From Abditibacteriaceae bacterium (GTDB lineage Bacteria > Armatimonadota > Abditibacteriia > Abditibacteriales > Abditibacteriaceae), in assembly GCA_019239895.1 (NCBI GenBank), contig JAFAZH010000019.1, positions 103,059 through 167,058 on the forward strand: a DNA stretch of 64,000 nucleotides, given 5' to 3'. Numbering within the stretch: the stretch's first letter is position 1; each line of letters opens with the position of its first letter. The position numbers were made by a program, and so were the translations under genes. This document shows, piece by piece, positions 34,602-43,544 of this stretch. A model generated the notes under the pieces. That model saw only the letters and a program-made list of their open reading frames with translations. It ran no database searches and had not been told where the DNA came from.

Positions 34602-36563
34602 ATGACACTACGAGAACGCTGGCTTTTAGCCGGACTGATAATCGTGACTCTATTGCTACCCGTACTCGGTCTCTGGCAACAGGCACGCTATAGTAAAGCC
34701 GAGCGTGCGGTGCAGCAGTTCGTGCAGTTAGAAAATCAGGCCGAACAAAGTTCTCCGGCAGAGACGGCTCTGTTCCGTCAGGCACGGCCTGAACTTCGGC
34801 GCAGCCTGCTGGCAGGTGACTTCAACAGCACGCTACAACGCTTAACCGCCCTGGAAAACGAAGACAGCATACCAGAAGAAGAGAAGCAGCATGGTAAAGC
34901 TATCGCCATAGATCAACTCTGGCCTCGTGGCTCCGCAGCGCGTAAACAAGCTCAACAAGTGCTGCGCCAGATGATGGAGAAGCAAAAGCAAGGTTATGAT
35001 CTGGCTGCCGCTCAGGAGACACTGATACAAGTCGCTGATGCCGCGCGCAAAGGCGACAAGAAAAAAGCCTTAGCGAGTTTCCAACAGGTCGAGATGCTGG
35101 TGCGCGATGCTGTGTTGCGGCCTGGATTTCAAACGTACGAGACGAGAGTAGCCATGCCAGGGGGCCTAACCAATCAGCCTCCCCCACTGCAACAGATGCC
35201 CCCAGCACAACAACTGGCGCAACTCAGGCAGTTAGCCAAAAGCCAGCGTGCCCCTTTAGCAAAAGGACAAGTCGCCAACATTGGCCCGGCACAGATGCAA
35301 CAGCTTGAAAGATTTCTGACGGTTTTCCAGATGGCCTTACCACAACTTATGGAGCGGGCCACGCCAGAGCAGCGCACTCTTTTACAACGCGTGCAACCAT
35401 TTAGCACTGAACTCTTAGCGGCTTATCATGCTGGTAAAGATATTCGCCCGGTGGTGCCCCTCTTGCAGAAAATCATGGCGACAGGGGGGCGTAATCCCGC
35501 CGCTGCTGACGCCCTCTTAGATCAAGCCGGGGCCGCTTTGAGAACAGCGAAGCCACTGCCGAAAGACATGGCCGCACCCCCTGTTTCTGTAGGGAGAAAT
35601 CAACCCTTATTAAATCACCCTCCACTGCCGGGCAACATCCAACTACCGCCAGCTAAATTGCTAAGTGGCTTAAACCGTTCTTCTGGCCTTCCTAAAATGG
35701 GAAACTCCCTGCCCCGGCAAACGATGGCTCAGTTGGGGCCAGAACGCATCTTGCAAGCCCTGGATGTCATTCGCAAGATGCCAGAACCAATTTATCAGCA
35801 ACAACGCCCACAGATCGCTCGCTTTATTGGACAGGCTATATCGAGTATGAATGGCAATGCGCCGAACCTGTCGCCTCGCAACCTGCCAATAAAAATAGCT
35901 CCGCCCCACACGATTGAGCCGGAAGAATCAAAGGAGAGGGGCACTGATAATCACCCAAGACCCATAGCTAACCCAGCCGCATTCAGTATCGGCACACCCG
36001 CGAAGCTGCGCCTGGATTTGAATCCTGCTGGACAAATTACCGGGGTGCAGGCGTTAAATCATTCTCTATCTAATGGCCTGAATCCTGGTGGTTTTGCACT
36101 TCTCAGTAGCGACGGAAATGAGCTTCCCTTGCGCCAAACCTGGAAGAATGATGCTAAAGGCGTAACGGGCAATCTGTTGGATAATAAGAACAGCATAACT
36201 TGCGTCGTTAAATACGAGCAAGCAGACCGCGACCTCGTAATTCACTTAAACACGCAGCGCAAGCAGTCGGGAGCAGCAGCAGTCCTTCAACTCAACATAC
36301 CGCTGCAAGCTGCTGGCTGGCACTGGGATGCGGGTGACGATGTACAAGTCATTGCGGTGGATGGCACTTATGCTCTTAATGCCGGTGATGACAAACTACG
36401 CATGGTGACATTGCGTGGCTCGAACATACGCCTGGCTGTCATTGCACCAACGGCCTCTTCAGTTGGTTATGACCCAACTTCCGGCTACCTCAAGCTACGC
36501 TTTGCTCTACCTGCCACTGTGGGTTCTAACCAGCAGGTTATCCAGTTTGCTATTAGCCATTAG
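34602..36563 (+). CDS. large membrane-anchored protein, unknown
   Basis: 653 aa with one N-terminal membrane helix (about 8-25), a long alpha-helical, Gln/Pro-rich middle (about 30-420, including PPPLQQMPPAQQLAQLRQLA) and a beta-rich C-terminal 180 residues (PAKLRLDLNPAGQITGVQAL onward). No family recognised. It is the last gene of the ABC locus, coupled by proximity to the TPR/CnaB protein. Its stop TAG overlaps by three bases the stop of the convergent oxidoreductase. Confidence 0.7.
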   Translation: MTLRERWLLAGLIIVTLLLPVLGLWQQARYSKAERAVQQFVQLENQAEQSSPAETALFRQARPELRRSLLAGDFNSTLQRLTALENEDSIPEEEKQHGKAIAIDQLWPRGSAARKQAQQVLRQMMEKQKQGYDLAAAQETLIQVADAARKGDKKKALASFQQVEMLVRDAVLRPGFQTYETRVAMPGGLTNQPPPLQQMPPAQQLAQLRQLAKSQRAPLAKGQVANIGPAQMQQLERFLTVFQMALPQLMERATPEQRTLLQRVQPFSTELLAAYHAGKDIRPVVPLLQKIMATGGRNPAAADALLDQAGAALRTAKPLPKDMAAPPVSVGRNQPLLNHPPLPGNIQLPPAKLLSGLNRSSGLPKMGNSLPRQTMAQLGPERILQALDVIRKMPEPIYQQQRPQIARFIGQAISSMNGNAPNLSPRNLPIKIAPPHTIEPEESKERGTDNHPRPIANPAAFSIGTPAKLRLDLNPAGQITGVQALNHSLSNGLNPGGFALLSSDGNELPLRQTWKNDAKGVTGNLLDNKNSITCVVKYEQADRDLVIHLNTQRKQSGAAAVLQLNIPLQAAGWHWDAGDDVQVIAVDGTYALNAGDDKLRMVTLRGSNIRLAVIAPTASSVGYDPTSGYLKLRFALPATVGSNQQVIQFAISH

Positions 36564-37936
36564 AATTGACGATATTGTGGGTGAATTATTTTTGTTGCAG
36601 AGGCCGGAGCATCCTGCACTTCCATTTGGGCACCGTTCCACTCTATGCTTCGGCCTAATCGCGCCGCTAGGACGCCGGATAGGACTATCTCTGTGAGATG
36701 TCCACCCACTTCAAAGTTCGAGTAGGTAGCAGGGCCGCCTTTGCAGGCTTGCACCCACTCATATTGGTGACTGCGCGTGCGTGGGAGAGTTACCGGAATA
36801 TCTTTGGTTGCCTCATGATGCAGTACGTCTTGCAGTCGGTCTTCGCCTTTCAACTTAATTAAAGCGGCCATATTCCAGGGATTGGTGAAAATTATGCCCT
36901 TGTCACCCACCAGTAACACGCCGTTCTGAAGCTTCTTAAAAACGGCGATCACATCTTGGAACAAGCCATCAGGCGGCTGTGCCCCACCATCATACCAACT
37001 TAGGGTTACGGGAGCGAGGTCTTTGCGTGCTGCAAAATGGAGTTTGATGATGCCATTCACAAAATAACTGTCCTGCCCCAATCCAGTGCAGACGATTTCA
37101 ACTTTTGCAGGATAATCTAAATCCAACGCTCGCATCGGCAGATTGAAAGCGTGACAGCCAAAGTCACCAAGTTGCCCACTGCCGAAGTCATACCAACCGC
37201 GCCACACCCGTGGATGATAAACCCCCTGCTTAAAAGGTGTGAATGGGGCAGGCCCGACCCAGACATCCCAATTCAACCCGGCAGGCACCGGATCAGCACC
37301 CAATGGCCTTGTGATGCCACGACGAAAACGACCACCGGGCATATAGGTATGAACCTCATGAATCTGCCCCAACACACCGGCTTTGATGAGTTCGATACTA
37401 CGGCGTAAGGAGGCACTGGCACTACCCTGATTGCCCATCTGGGTGACGACTTTTGAGGTCTTGGCAAGTTCACGTAACTCGCGGGCTTCACCAATAGAGT
37501 GGGTTAACGGCTTCTCACAGTAAACGTGCTTGCCCGCCTGCATCGCTGCCCTGGCTATGGGGGCGTGCCAGTGATCTGGCGTGGCAATGACTACGGCATC
37601 CAGCGACTTCTCTTGCTCCAGGAGCTTACGATAATCGCTATAGACTTTGGCTCCAGCTAAGGCTGGCTGCTGCTTGAGAGTCGTTGCAATCTGATTCTCA
37701 TCCACATCACATAAAGCAAAGATGTTCTCATCCAACCCGTGCAGGACTCTGAAATTACCGCGACCTTGATTACCAGCTCCAATAATGGCAATGTTGAGCT
37801 TGTCAAGCGGCTGAGGTTTGGCACTGGCAGGCTCGGCACCCTCAGCCACCAATTGTGGTAAGAGTGGAGAGGTAATAGCACTACCACTTAATAGAGCGGC
37901 ATTCTTGACGAAATCTCGCCGCGATAGTCTGCTCAT
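36560..37936 (-). CDS. Gfo/Idh/MocA family oxidoreductase, Tat-exported
   Basis: 458-aa NAD(P)-dependent sugar dehydrogenase-type enzyme. The start at 37936 gives MSRLSRRDFVKNAALLSGSA, a twin-arginine signal, and the frame upstream runs into a palindrome. The Rossmann motif is IAIIGAGNQGRGNFR; the catalytic-site Lys is in YCEKPLTHS. The C-terminal beta-sheet domain has DFGCHAFNLPMRAL. Probably oxidises a sugar derivative in the periplasm with a tightly held cofactor. 123 bases downstream of the HEAT protein gene and in the same direction. Confidence 0.9.
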   Translation of the reverse strand: MSRLSRRDFVKNAALLSGSAITSPLLPQLVAEGAEPASAKPQPLDKLNIAIIGAGNQGRGNFRVLHGLDENIFALCDVDENQIATTLKQQPALAGAKVYSDYRKLLEQEKSLDAVVIATPDHWHAPIARAAMQAGKHVYCEKPLTHSIGEARELRELAKTSKVVTQMGNQGSASASLRRSIELIKAGVLGQIHEVHTYMPGGRFRRGITRPLGADPVPAGLNWDVWVGPAPFTPFKQGVYHPRVWRGWYDFGSGQLGDFGCHAFNLPMRALDLDYPAKVEIVCTGLGQDSYFVNGIIKLHFAARKDLAPVTLSWYDGGAQPPDGLFQDVIAVFKKLQNGVLLVGDKGIIFTNPWNMAALIKLKGEDRLQDVLHHEATKDIPVTLPRTRSHQYEWVQACKGGPATYSNFEVGGHLTEIVLSGVLAARLGRSIEWNGAQMEVQDAPASATKIIHPQYRQF

Positions 37937-37973
37937 GAGAAGTTTTACAATCTTTAAATCGATGACTTTGCTT

Positions 37974-38042
37974 TGTGGGCCAGACACTCTTGTCTGGCTA
38001 TTGCTTATGTTTTTCAAGCCAGACAAGAGTGTCTGGCCCACA
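37974..38042. repeat. long perfect palindrome, family C
   Basis: 25-base perfect arms at 37974-37998 and 38018-38042 (core GGCCAGACACTCTTGTCTGG), loop 19 bases. It lies just before the oxidoreductase start and immediately after the HEAT gene's stop region. It would form a very stable hairpin in the transcript between these two genes and could uncouple their expression. Arms are themselves partly self-complementary. Confidence 0.8.
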
Positions 38043-38059
38043 GCCCTGAACTACTTTCT

Positions 38060-40630
38060 TTAGATGGCACCGGGATGCGCCGCACTTGCATCTGTTGGCA
38101 CGGTGTAGCGCAATCCATTGACAGCCGACCCATCGGGATTCGTGAAGCGGGCGCAGGCTCCCCAGCCTAAGACGTTCTGCGTAATCTTGAGCATCAGTTG
38201 ATTGGAGCCGGGCTTTAAGCGCACAGTCACTTTATCCTGACCGGGTGCTACAGCGCGTTGGGTATTATCCGCAAAGACAACCTGCCCGTTGCACCAGACT
38301 TTTACCCCATCATCGCTGCCCAGTTCTAAAACGGCATCACGCGCCGTATCCGACCACACTTCGGTGCGTAGATATGCTACCTTTTGCTCACCGCCCCACA
38401 GTGCCAGTAAATCAAGTAGCCACGGTTGTTCGGCATTGGTGCCCACAGGCATTAAGCGCCAGGAAACTTCTTTTTGGTGTTCAGGTTGTTCGGGCGCAAA
38501 AGGCATATCGAAAAGCTTCTGCCAATTGGCACCGGCACTTTGATAGGCCGGGGAAACCTGCCAGGCCATGATGAAGTCACCAAATTTATCACTCAAGGCT
38601 AAGACCTCACTGGCCCGCTTGCGCACGGCTTCATCAGTGGCACCTTGCGCCAGCGGTTGCAGTGCCGCCCTTGTTTTATCACGCCAGGCACCCACCGTGC
38701 CTTGTCCAATCTCCACGAGGGTAGCTTCCGCTTCGGGTTGAACGCTCTTATCTGTCAAAAATGTGGCCGCGTAATCCAAGGCCGCCTGCGACTTGAGATG
38801 GGCCAGTCCAGCTAATACCAAACGTTTCGAGTCGAGGCTCTTGGTGAGATCACTGACCTGCTGTAAGAGCGCCACCGATGCTTCCGGGGAGCGTTGCTCC
38901 CCAAGGCCAATCATGCGAATATAACCGCGTAGTGCAATCGCCCGCTGCTTCTCATCGGGGGTGTTGCGCACAATGCGCAACAGGTCTTGCAAGGGTTCAT
39001 CAGTGGGCCACTCGGCGACCCGACGCAGTGCCGCTAAGCGCACCTCTGGTGCCGGGTCAGCCAGGGACTTGCGCAGCGTGGTCAAAGCTCTACTGCCACC
39101 AACCTGGCCTAACACCGTCAATAAATCAGCTTTGAGTGCAGGATTATTTGCTTTAGCCAATTGCGTCAGAATGGCACCGGTGCGCTGGTTTTCGTCAGTG
39201 CCACGACGGGCGATTTCGGCCACAGCATCTAAAACCCCACTTCTCTCCTCAGCCGGTTTAGTGGCGACAATATTCAACAAAGTTGGTAAGTCTGAGGGCT
39301 GCCCCATGTCGCGCAACACGCGCCAGGACGCGACACTCACCGCAGGCTGCGGGCTGCGGGCTTCCTGCACTAATTTTGGCACGGCAGCTATCACATGGCG
39401 TTGCCCCAAACTGCTAATAATTTCAGCTTTAGACGATGGCGGGGCTTGATTCAGCAGGGATAGCAATTTATTATCTACGGCCTGACCGCGCAAGCGAGCT
39501 AAACTGGTGCGTGCCGCCTCGCGTTGTTCCCCTTGCCCGGTGGTCGCAATCTGCAAGAGCAATGGCACGGTGGCGGCATCGCCGATGGCACCGAGCGTAT
39601 CTACTGCCGCCATTCGCACATTAGCATCAGGACTGCGGAACAATCCCATCACCGCTGGGGCAGCCATCCCATCGCCCCGGTCACGCAGGGCAGCGATGAG
39701 AAGCAACTGGCCTGTTGTAGTGAGCTTAGGCAGCCGCTCCGCTAATTTCTGGGTCACATCATGGCCGGAAATTTCTCGCACGAGGCTGACTGCCATCGCT
39801 TGCACTGGCGAACCATCTTGAGCGAGGGCATCTAATAGCAGAGGCAGCGCCTTTGCTCCATTCACCTGCACCATGCCGCGCAGCGACGCTGCATTTAACT
39901 CTGCATTGGCTGGATTGCGTTCTAGTAACTCGTAAGTTGTCAGCGCCGATGGAGCATCTCCGACCACCCGCAACCGATCCGCACCACGCAGCAAAGCACG
40001 ACCATATAATAGTCTGCGGTCTCCCGTGGCACCTTCGTAGGCTTGGCGCAAAGAACCCTCGGCGCGGGCATCGCCCATCTTGGCAAGGGCAGACGCAGCA
40101 GCTTCGGCGACTGCCGCGTCAGTTGAGCCAAGCAGAGGAGCCAGAGCATCAATCGCCGCGACATCACGGCGTTCACCCAGCGTATTAATAATTTCTAATT
40201 GTGGACGGCTCGTGCTGGTGGTTAGCTCATGTTGCAAAGCGTCATCTACGGTTTTGCCGGGGATGTGCTCTAACACCATGAGGGCATAATGGGCCAGCGC
40301 CTCGTCGTGTAGCAGGCCCACCAAAGCAGGCACCTGCTCTTCTCCTGCCACCAGCGTTAGTTGCCGACACACCCATTGCTTGGCATCAAAGGAAGCATCC
40401 GATTGCAGAACTTGCGCCAATTCCCGCGCCGCCTGGCGTTGGGTGTCAGGATTCTGCCGCGCCTCATTAACCCACTGTGCCACCGTTTCAAGCACTGCCT
40501 GGTCGCCGCCAAAATGGTAGGTCTTGAGTTGATTGAGCGAGGCCGTATGGTCAGCCTGCGCTAACACAGGAGAGGAACATAAACCAAGGGCAAGACAGCA
40601 AGATAAGCCAACGAGAGTGATTGGTTTCAT
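38060..40630 (-). CDS. secreted HEAT-repeat protein
   Basis: 856 aa. A signal peptide (about 1-25, LSCCLALGLCSSPVLAQA) is followed by roughly fifteen HEAT/PBS-lyase-type repeats (about 30-690; e.g. DANVRMAAVDTLGAIGDA, DPAPEVRLAALRRVAEW). A C-terminal jelly-roll-like domain (about 745-850) contains DAVLELGSDDGVKVWCNGQV, as in PA14/carbohydrate-binding tails of planctomycete-type proteins. No catalytic motif. A scaffold or binding protein acting outside the cytoplasm is likely. Neighbours are two Tat-exported Gfo/Idh/MocA oxidoreductases on the same strand. Confidence 0.85.
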   Translation of the reverse strand: MKPITLVGLSCCLALGLCSSPVLAQADHTASLNQLKTYHFGGDQAVLETVAQWVNEARQNPDTQRQAARELAQVLQSDASFDAKQWVCRQLTLVAGEEQVPALVGLLHDEALAHYALMVLEHIPGKTVDDALQHELTTSTSRPQLEIINTLGERRDVAAIDALAPLLGSTDAAVAEAAASALAKMGDARAEGSLRQAYEGATGDRRLLYGRALLRGADRLRVVGDAPSALTTYELLERNPANAELNAASLRGMVQVNGAKALPLLLDALAQDGSPVQAMAVSLVREISGHDVTQKLAERLPKLTTTGQLLLIAALRDRGDGMAAPAVMGLFRSPDANVRMAAVDTLGAIGDAATVPLLLQIATTGQGEQREAARTSLARLRGQAVDNKLLSLLNQAPPSSKAEIISSLGQRHVIAAVPKLVQEARSPQPAVSVASWRVLRDMGQPSDLPTLLNIVATKPAEERSGVLDAVAEIARRGTDENQRTGAILTQLAKANNPALKADLLTVLGQVGGSRALTTLRKSLADPAPEVRLAALRRVAEWPTDEPLQDLLRIVRNTPDEKQRAIALRGYIRMIGLGEQRSPEASVALLQQVSDLTKSLDSKRLVLAGLAHLKSQAALDYAATFLTDKSVQPEAEATLVEIGQGTVGAWRDKTRAALQPLAQGATDEAVRKRASEVLALSDKFGDFIMAWQVSPAYQSAGANWQKLFDMPFAPEQPEHQKEVSWRLMPVGTNAEQPWLLDLLALWGGEQKVAYLRTEVWSDTARDAVLELGSDDGVKVWCNGQVVFADNTQRAVAPGQDKVTVRLKPGSNQLMLKITQNVLGWGACARFTNPDGSAVNGLRYTVPTDASAAHPGAI

Positions 40631-40656
40631 GGAAGTGATGGAAGGAACAAGAATAC

Positions 40657-41991
40657 TTATAGATGCCAGGGGCCACGCATTTGGCGGGAGAAAAGACGGT
40701 CAGCTTCCGGGTCGTTGACAAAGTGTTCCTGTTTGGGATTCCAGCGCACGGGTCGGCCCAGTTCATAAGCGATATTGCCTAAGTGACAAACCGTTAAGGT
40801 GCGCGCTCCAATAGCGATGTCGCTACCAGGATGGCTGCGCGTACGAACGGCATTGAGAAAATCGGTGTGATGATTATCTGCCACATGCAGATGGATTTCA
40901 TTTGGCCCAATTTTCTGGCGAGAGAGATTGTCGGGCCAGGTCTTGAGTTCATAGCGCCACACGGCCACTTTACCCTTCGTGCCCACAAACATGAGGCCAT
41001 TATCCTGCCCTGATTCCTGCCGCAGACGATCCGGGTCTCTGGTCATCACGGCCCCAGTGGCGTAGTGATAGGTGAGAACCTTTACATCTTTGCCATTGGG
41101 CGGCACAATTCCCACTGGCCCGCTGTTATCCATGCCTAAGCCCCACTGGGCAATATCAAAGTGGTGCGCGCCCCAGTTGGTCATCTCACCGCCGGAAAAG
41201 TCGCGGAACGCCATCCAGCCATTAACATAATCGGCGTTATAAGGACGCCACGGAGCCGGGCCAAGCCACATATCGTAATCCAGCCAATCCGGGACGGGCT
41301 GCGCAGGCAGACGGCAATCGCGCACCGAGGGTGGCCCACCGACACCAACCACCACTTCTTTCACATCACCAATGTAACCATTGCGCACCAGTTCGCAAGC
41401 AAAGCGGAAGGAATAGCTTGAACGCTGCTGTGTGCCCATCTGAAACACTGCGCCGTAACGACGCATCTCTTCGCGCATGGCAATGGCTTCTTCAATAGTT
41501 ACCGAGATTGGCTTTTCACAGTACATATCCTTGCCCGCCCGCGCCGCTGCCGTAGCAATCACGGGATACCAACGGTCGCCAGTGGCAATTAGCACGGCAT
41601 CAATATCATCGCGCGCCAGGAGTTCACGAAAGTCGTTATAGGCTGCGCAATCTTTGTTGCCGTAACGCTGATTGACCAGGTTCTGCGCATTATTACGGTT
41701 ATGGGCGTTGACATCACAAACCGCGACGACCTGCACATCATCACGTCCAACTAACCCACCGCTAGGTGTCCAGATACCACCGACAACATGCCGTGTGCCC
41801 TGCCCTCCCACACCAATCGCGCCCATCACAATACGGCTACTGGGCGCGGTGCGTCCGCTGCGCCCTAACACACTGGCGCGCACAATGTGCGGGAAGGCTA
41901 TAGCTCCCGCGCCAACACCAACAGCTTGTTTGATAAACGTGCGACGCGAGAGGCCATCGCTGTGAGTTTTTGCAGAGTGGCTGTGCTTCAT
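40657..41991 (-). CDS. Gfo/Idh/MocA family oxidoreductase, Tat-exported
   Basis: 444 aa. The Tat signal LSRRTFIKQAVGVGAGA is at about 15-31. Start ATG at 41991 has AGAGGA nine bases upstream. Rossmann GAIGVGGQGTRHV, then DMYCEKPISVTIEEA with the catalytic Lys, and a long C-terminal domain with NWGAHHFDIAQWGLG. The GGxxNWGxHHxDIxQW pattern marks the subgroup common in planctomycete- and armatimonad-like genomes. Substrate unknown, likely a sugar. 26 bases upstream of the HEAT protein gene, so probably one operon. Confidence 0.9.
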   Translation of the reverse strand: MKHSHSAKTHSDGLSRRTFIKQAVGVGAGAIAFPHIVRASVLGRSGRTAPSSRIVMGAIGVGGQGTRHVVGGIWTPSGGLVGRDDVQVVAVCDVNAHNRNNAQNLVNQRYGNKDCAAYNDFRELLARDDIDAVLIATGDRWYPVIATAAARAGKDMYCEKPISVTIEEAIAMREEMRRYGAVFQMGTQQRSSYSFRFACELVRNGYIGDVKEVVVGVGGPPSVRDCRLPAQPVPDWLDYDMWLGPAPWRPYNADYVNGWMAFRDFSGGEMTNWGAHHFDIAQWGLGMDNSGPVGIVPPNGKDVKVLTYHYATGAVMTRDPDRLRQESGQDNGLMFVGTKGKVAVWRYELKTWPDNLSRQKIGPNEIHLHVADNHHTDFLNAVRTRSHPGSDIAIGARTLTVCHLGNIAYELGRPVRWNPKQEHFVNDPEADRLFSRQMRGPWHL

Positions 41992-42047
41992 AACGTTCAA
42001 TCCTCTTCTCCTCTAACTATATTTCATTCCTTGCCTCAAGGCCGCTC

Positions 42048-42269
42048 TCACTCCCTGCGGAGTTCCTCTACAGTGGGCAAATCCTCCCGATTTCGCCACA
42101 TCCCACGCGCCTGACGCAAGACCGCTAATCGTCTTTCCTGTTGATATTGTGCCAAAATGTGTTCAACCGCTTCATGCAACAGTACTTCCGGTGGCTTACC
42201 TTTGAGTTGACTGAGATTCTCAAGCGCCTGGCTTTCGGTATCAGTGAGAGTGACTTGTGCTGTAGGCAT
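42048..42269 (-). CDS. orphan antitoxin-like protein
   Basis: 73 aa. The N-terminal half resembles a ribbon-helix-helix or related DNA-binding antitoxin (AQVTLTDTESQALENLS). The tail LRQARGMWRNREDLPTVEE matches the C-terminal toxin-binding motif of many VapB-type antitoxins (ARG-x-W-x-R-x-DLP). No PIN-domain toxin or any other small gene is adjacent on either side, so it appears to have lost its partner or to act elsewhere. Between two oxidoreductase genes on the same strand. Confidence 0.65.
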   Translation of the reverse strand: MPTAQVTLTDTESQALENLSQLKGKPPEVLLHEAVEHILAQYQQERRLAVLRQARGMWRNREDLPTVEELRRE

Positions 42270-42348
42270 AATTCTACCTCTGTCTTGATTTTATCGCTCC
42301 GACGCACCCTACGCTACGGAGCGACGCACCGATTTGCCGGGCTACGCA

Positions 42349-43473
42349 TTAGGCTACCCGTGCCCAGGACTGTGAGCGGGCCGATTGATAGGCGGCTTCC
42401 ATTACGCTGACGCGGGCGGCAGCTTCACGGGGTGTCACCAGGCCGGGGGCGGGCTTGCCTTCGATGGCATCCATCCATTGTTGAATTGGTGCTGGTAAAC
42501 CGGGAGGCAGTGTCTTCCACGGTTCCGAACCGTTGGCATTGGGCACTTTGCTACTTTTGAAATAAAGGTTGCCCCGCTCAATCGAAGCATGGCCTTCCGT
42601 CCCGCTAATGAGGAGCGTTACGGGGTTGTCAACATCCACCCATCCAGCAGCCAGGGTACCTGCCACGCCGTTCTTGAAACGCAGCAGGGCCTCGCCCGAT
42701 TCGTCACAATTTCCATAGCGGCCCGTCACCACATTAATATCGGCAGTTACGGCATCCACATCGCCGAGCAACCACATCAAGATGTCGAGTGAGTGCGTGC
42801 CCAAGTCACCAAACGCGCCAACTCCAGCAATCTTAGGGTCGGCCATCCAGCGATACTCCCCATCGAACCAGCCACCCAGAGAGCCATTATGCACGTTGGA
42901 GCCGCGAATGCGCGTAATCTTGCCAAAGTTACCTTGCGCCACTTGATCCTTGAGGAAGATATGTTGGGGATTAGTCCGCATGAAGTAACCGGTAGTAAAA
43001 ATCAGATTGGCTTTCTCGATGGCCGCTGCCATATCCGCGCTATCGCGCGCTGTGATACCCAGCGGCTTTTCCACAAACATATGCTTTTTCGCATTAGCCG
43101 CCGCTAACACCAGGTCATGATGCTGATTCGTTTCCGAGCAGATCACCACTCCGGTCACTTCAGGATCAGACCAGATTTCATTCGGGCTAATGGCCATGCG
43201 ACACTTTAACTCGTTGGCACGCTTGGCAGCACGCTGCGGGTCACGATCCCAGGCATACTTCACTTTTGCGTTGGCGCGATTCTTCATCTCGTTAATGTAA
43301 CTGGGAGTATGAATATGCGCCCCACCCACAAGGGCCAGGGTCAGCGGCACAGGTCTTGGCTGGGCTTGTACCAAAGCTGATTGGACTAAGGTGGCCGCGG
43401 CGGTGTAACCGGCAACTTTCATGAACTCGCGTCTGGTAATTTCTTGATTCATTGTTTGAATTGGCATCTCCAT
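42349..43473 (-). CDS. Gfo/Idh/MocA family oxidoreductase, Tat-exported
   Basis: 374 aa. Tat signal ITRREFMKVAGYTAAATL near residues 12-29. The N-terminal Rossmann region is atypical (LALVGGAHIHTPSYINE, with no classic GxGxxG), seen in a sub-branch of the family. MFVEKPLGITARDSA contains the conserved Lys, and GVGAFGDLGTHSLDILMWL marks the C-terminal domain. Several in-frame ATGs (43473, 43467, 43452) make the start uncertain. Probably periplasmic sugar oxidoreductase. Confidence 0.87.
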   Translation of the reverse strand: MEMPIQTMNQEITRREFMKVAGYTAAATLVQSALVQAQPRPVPLTLALVGGAHIHTPSYINEMKNRANAKVKYAWDRDPQRAAKRANELKCRMAISPNEIWSDPEVTGVVICSETNQHHDLVLAAANAKKHMFVEKPLGITARDSADMAAAIEKANLIFTTGYFMRTNPQHIFLKDQVAQGNFGKITRIRGSNVHNGSLGGWFDGEYRWMADPKIAGVGAFGDLGTHSLDILMWLLGDVDAVTADINVVTGRYGNCDESGEALLRFKNGVAGTLAAGWVDVDNPVTLLISGTEGHASIERGNLYFKSSKVPNANGSEPWKTLPPGLPAPIQQWMDAIEGKPAPGLVTPREAAARVSVMEAAYQSARSQSWARVA

Positions 43474-43544
43474 TCTTGAGGATAAGGGTGAATATCCCAG
43501 AGTCTACCGCAACTGTGACACTCAATCCTGCGTTTCTGCGAAGT

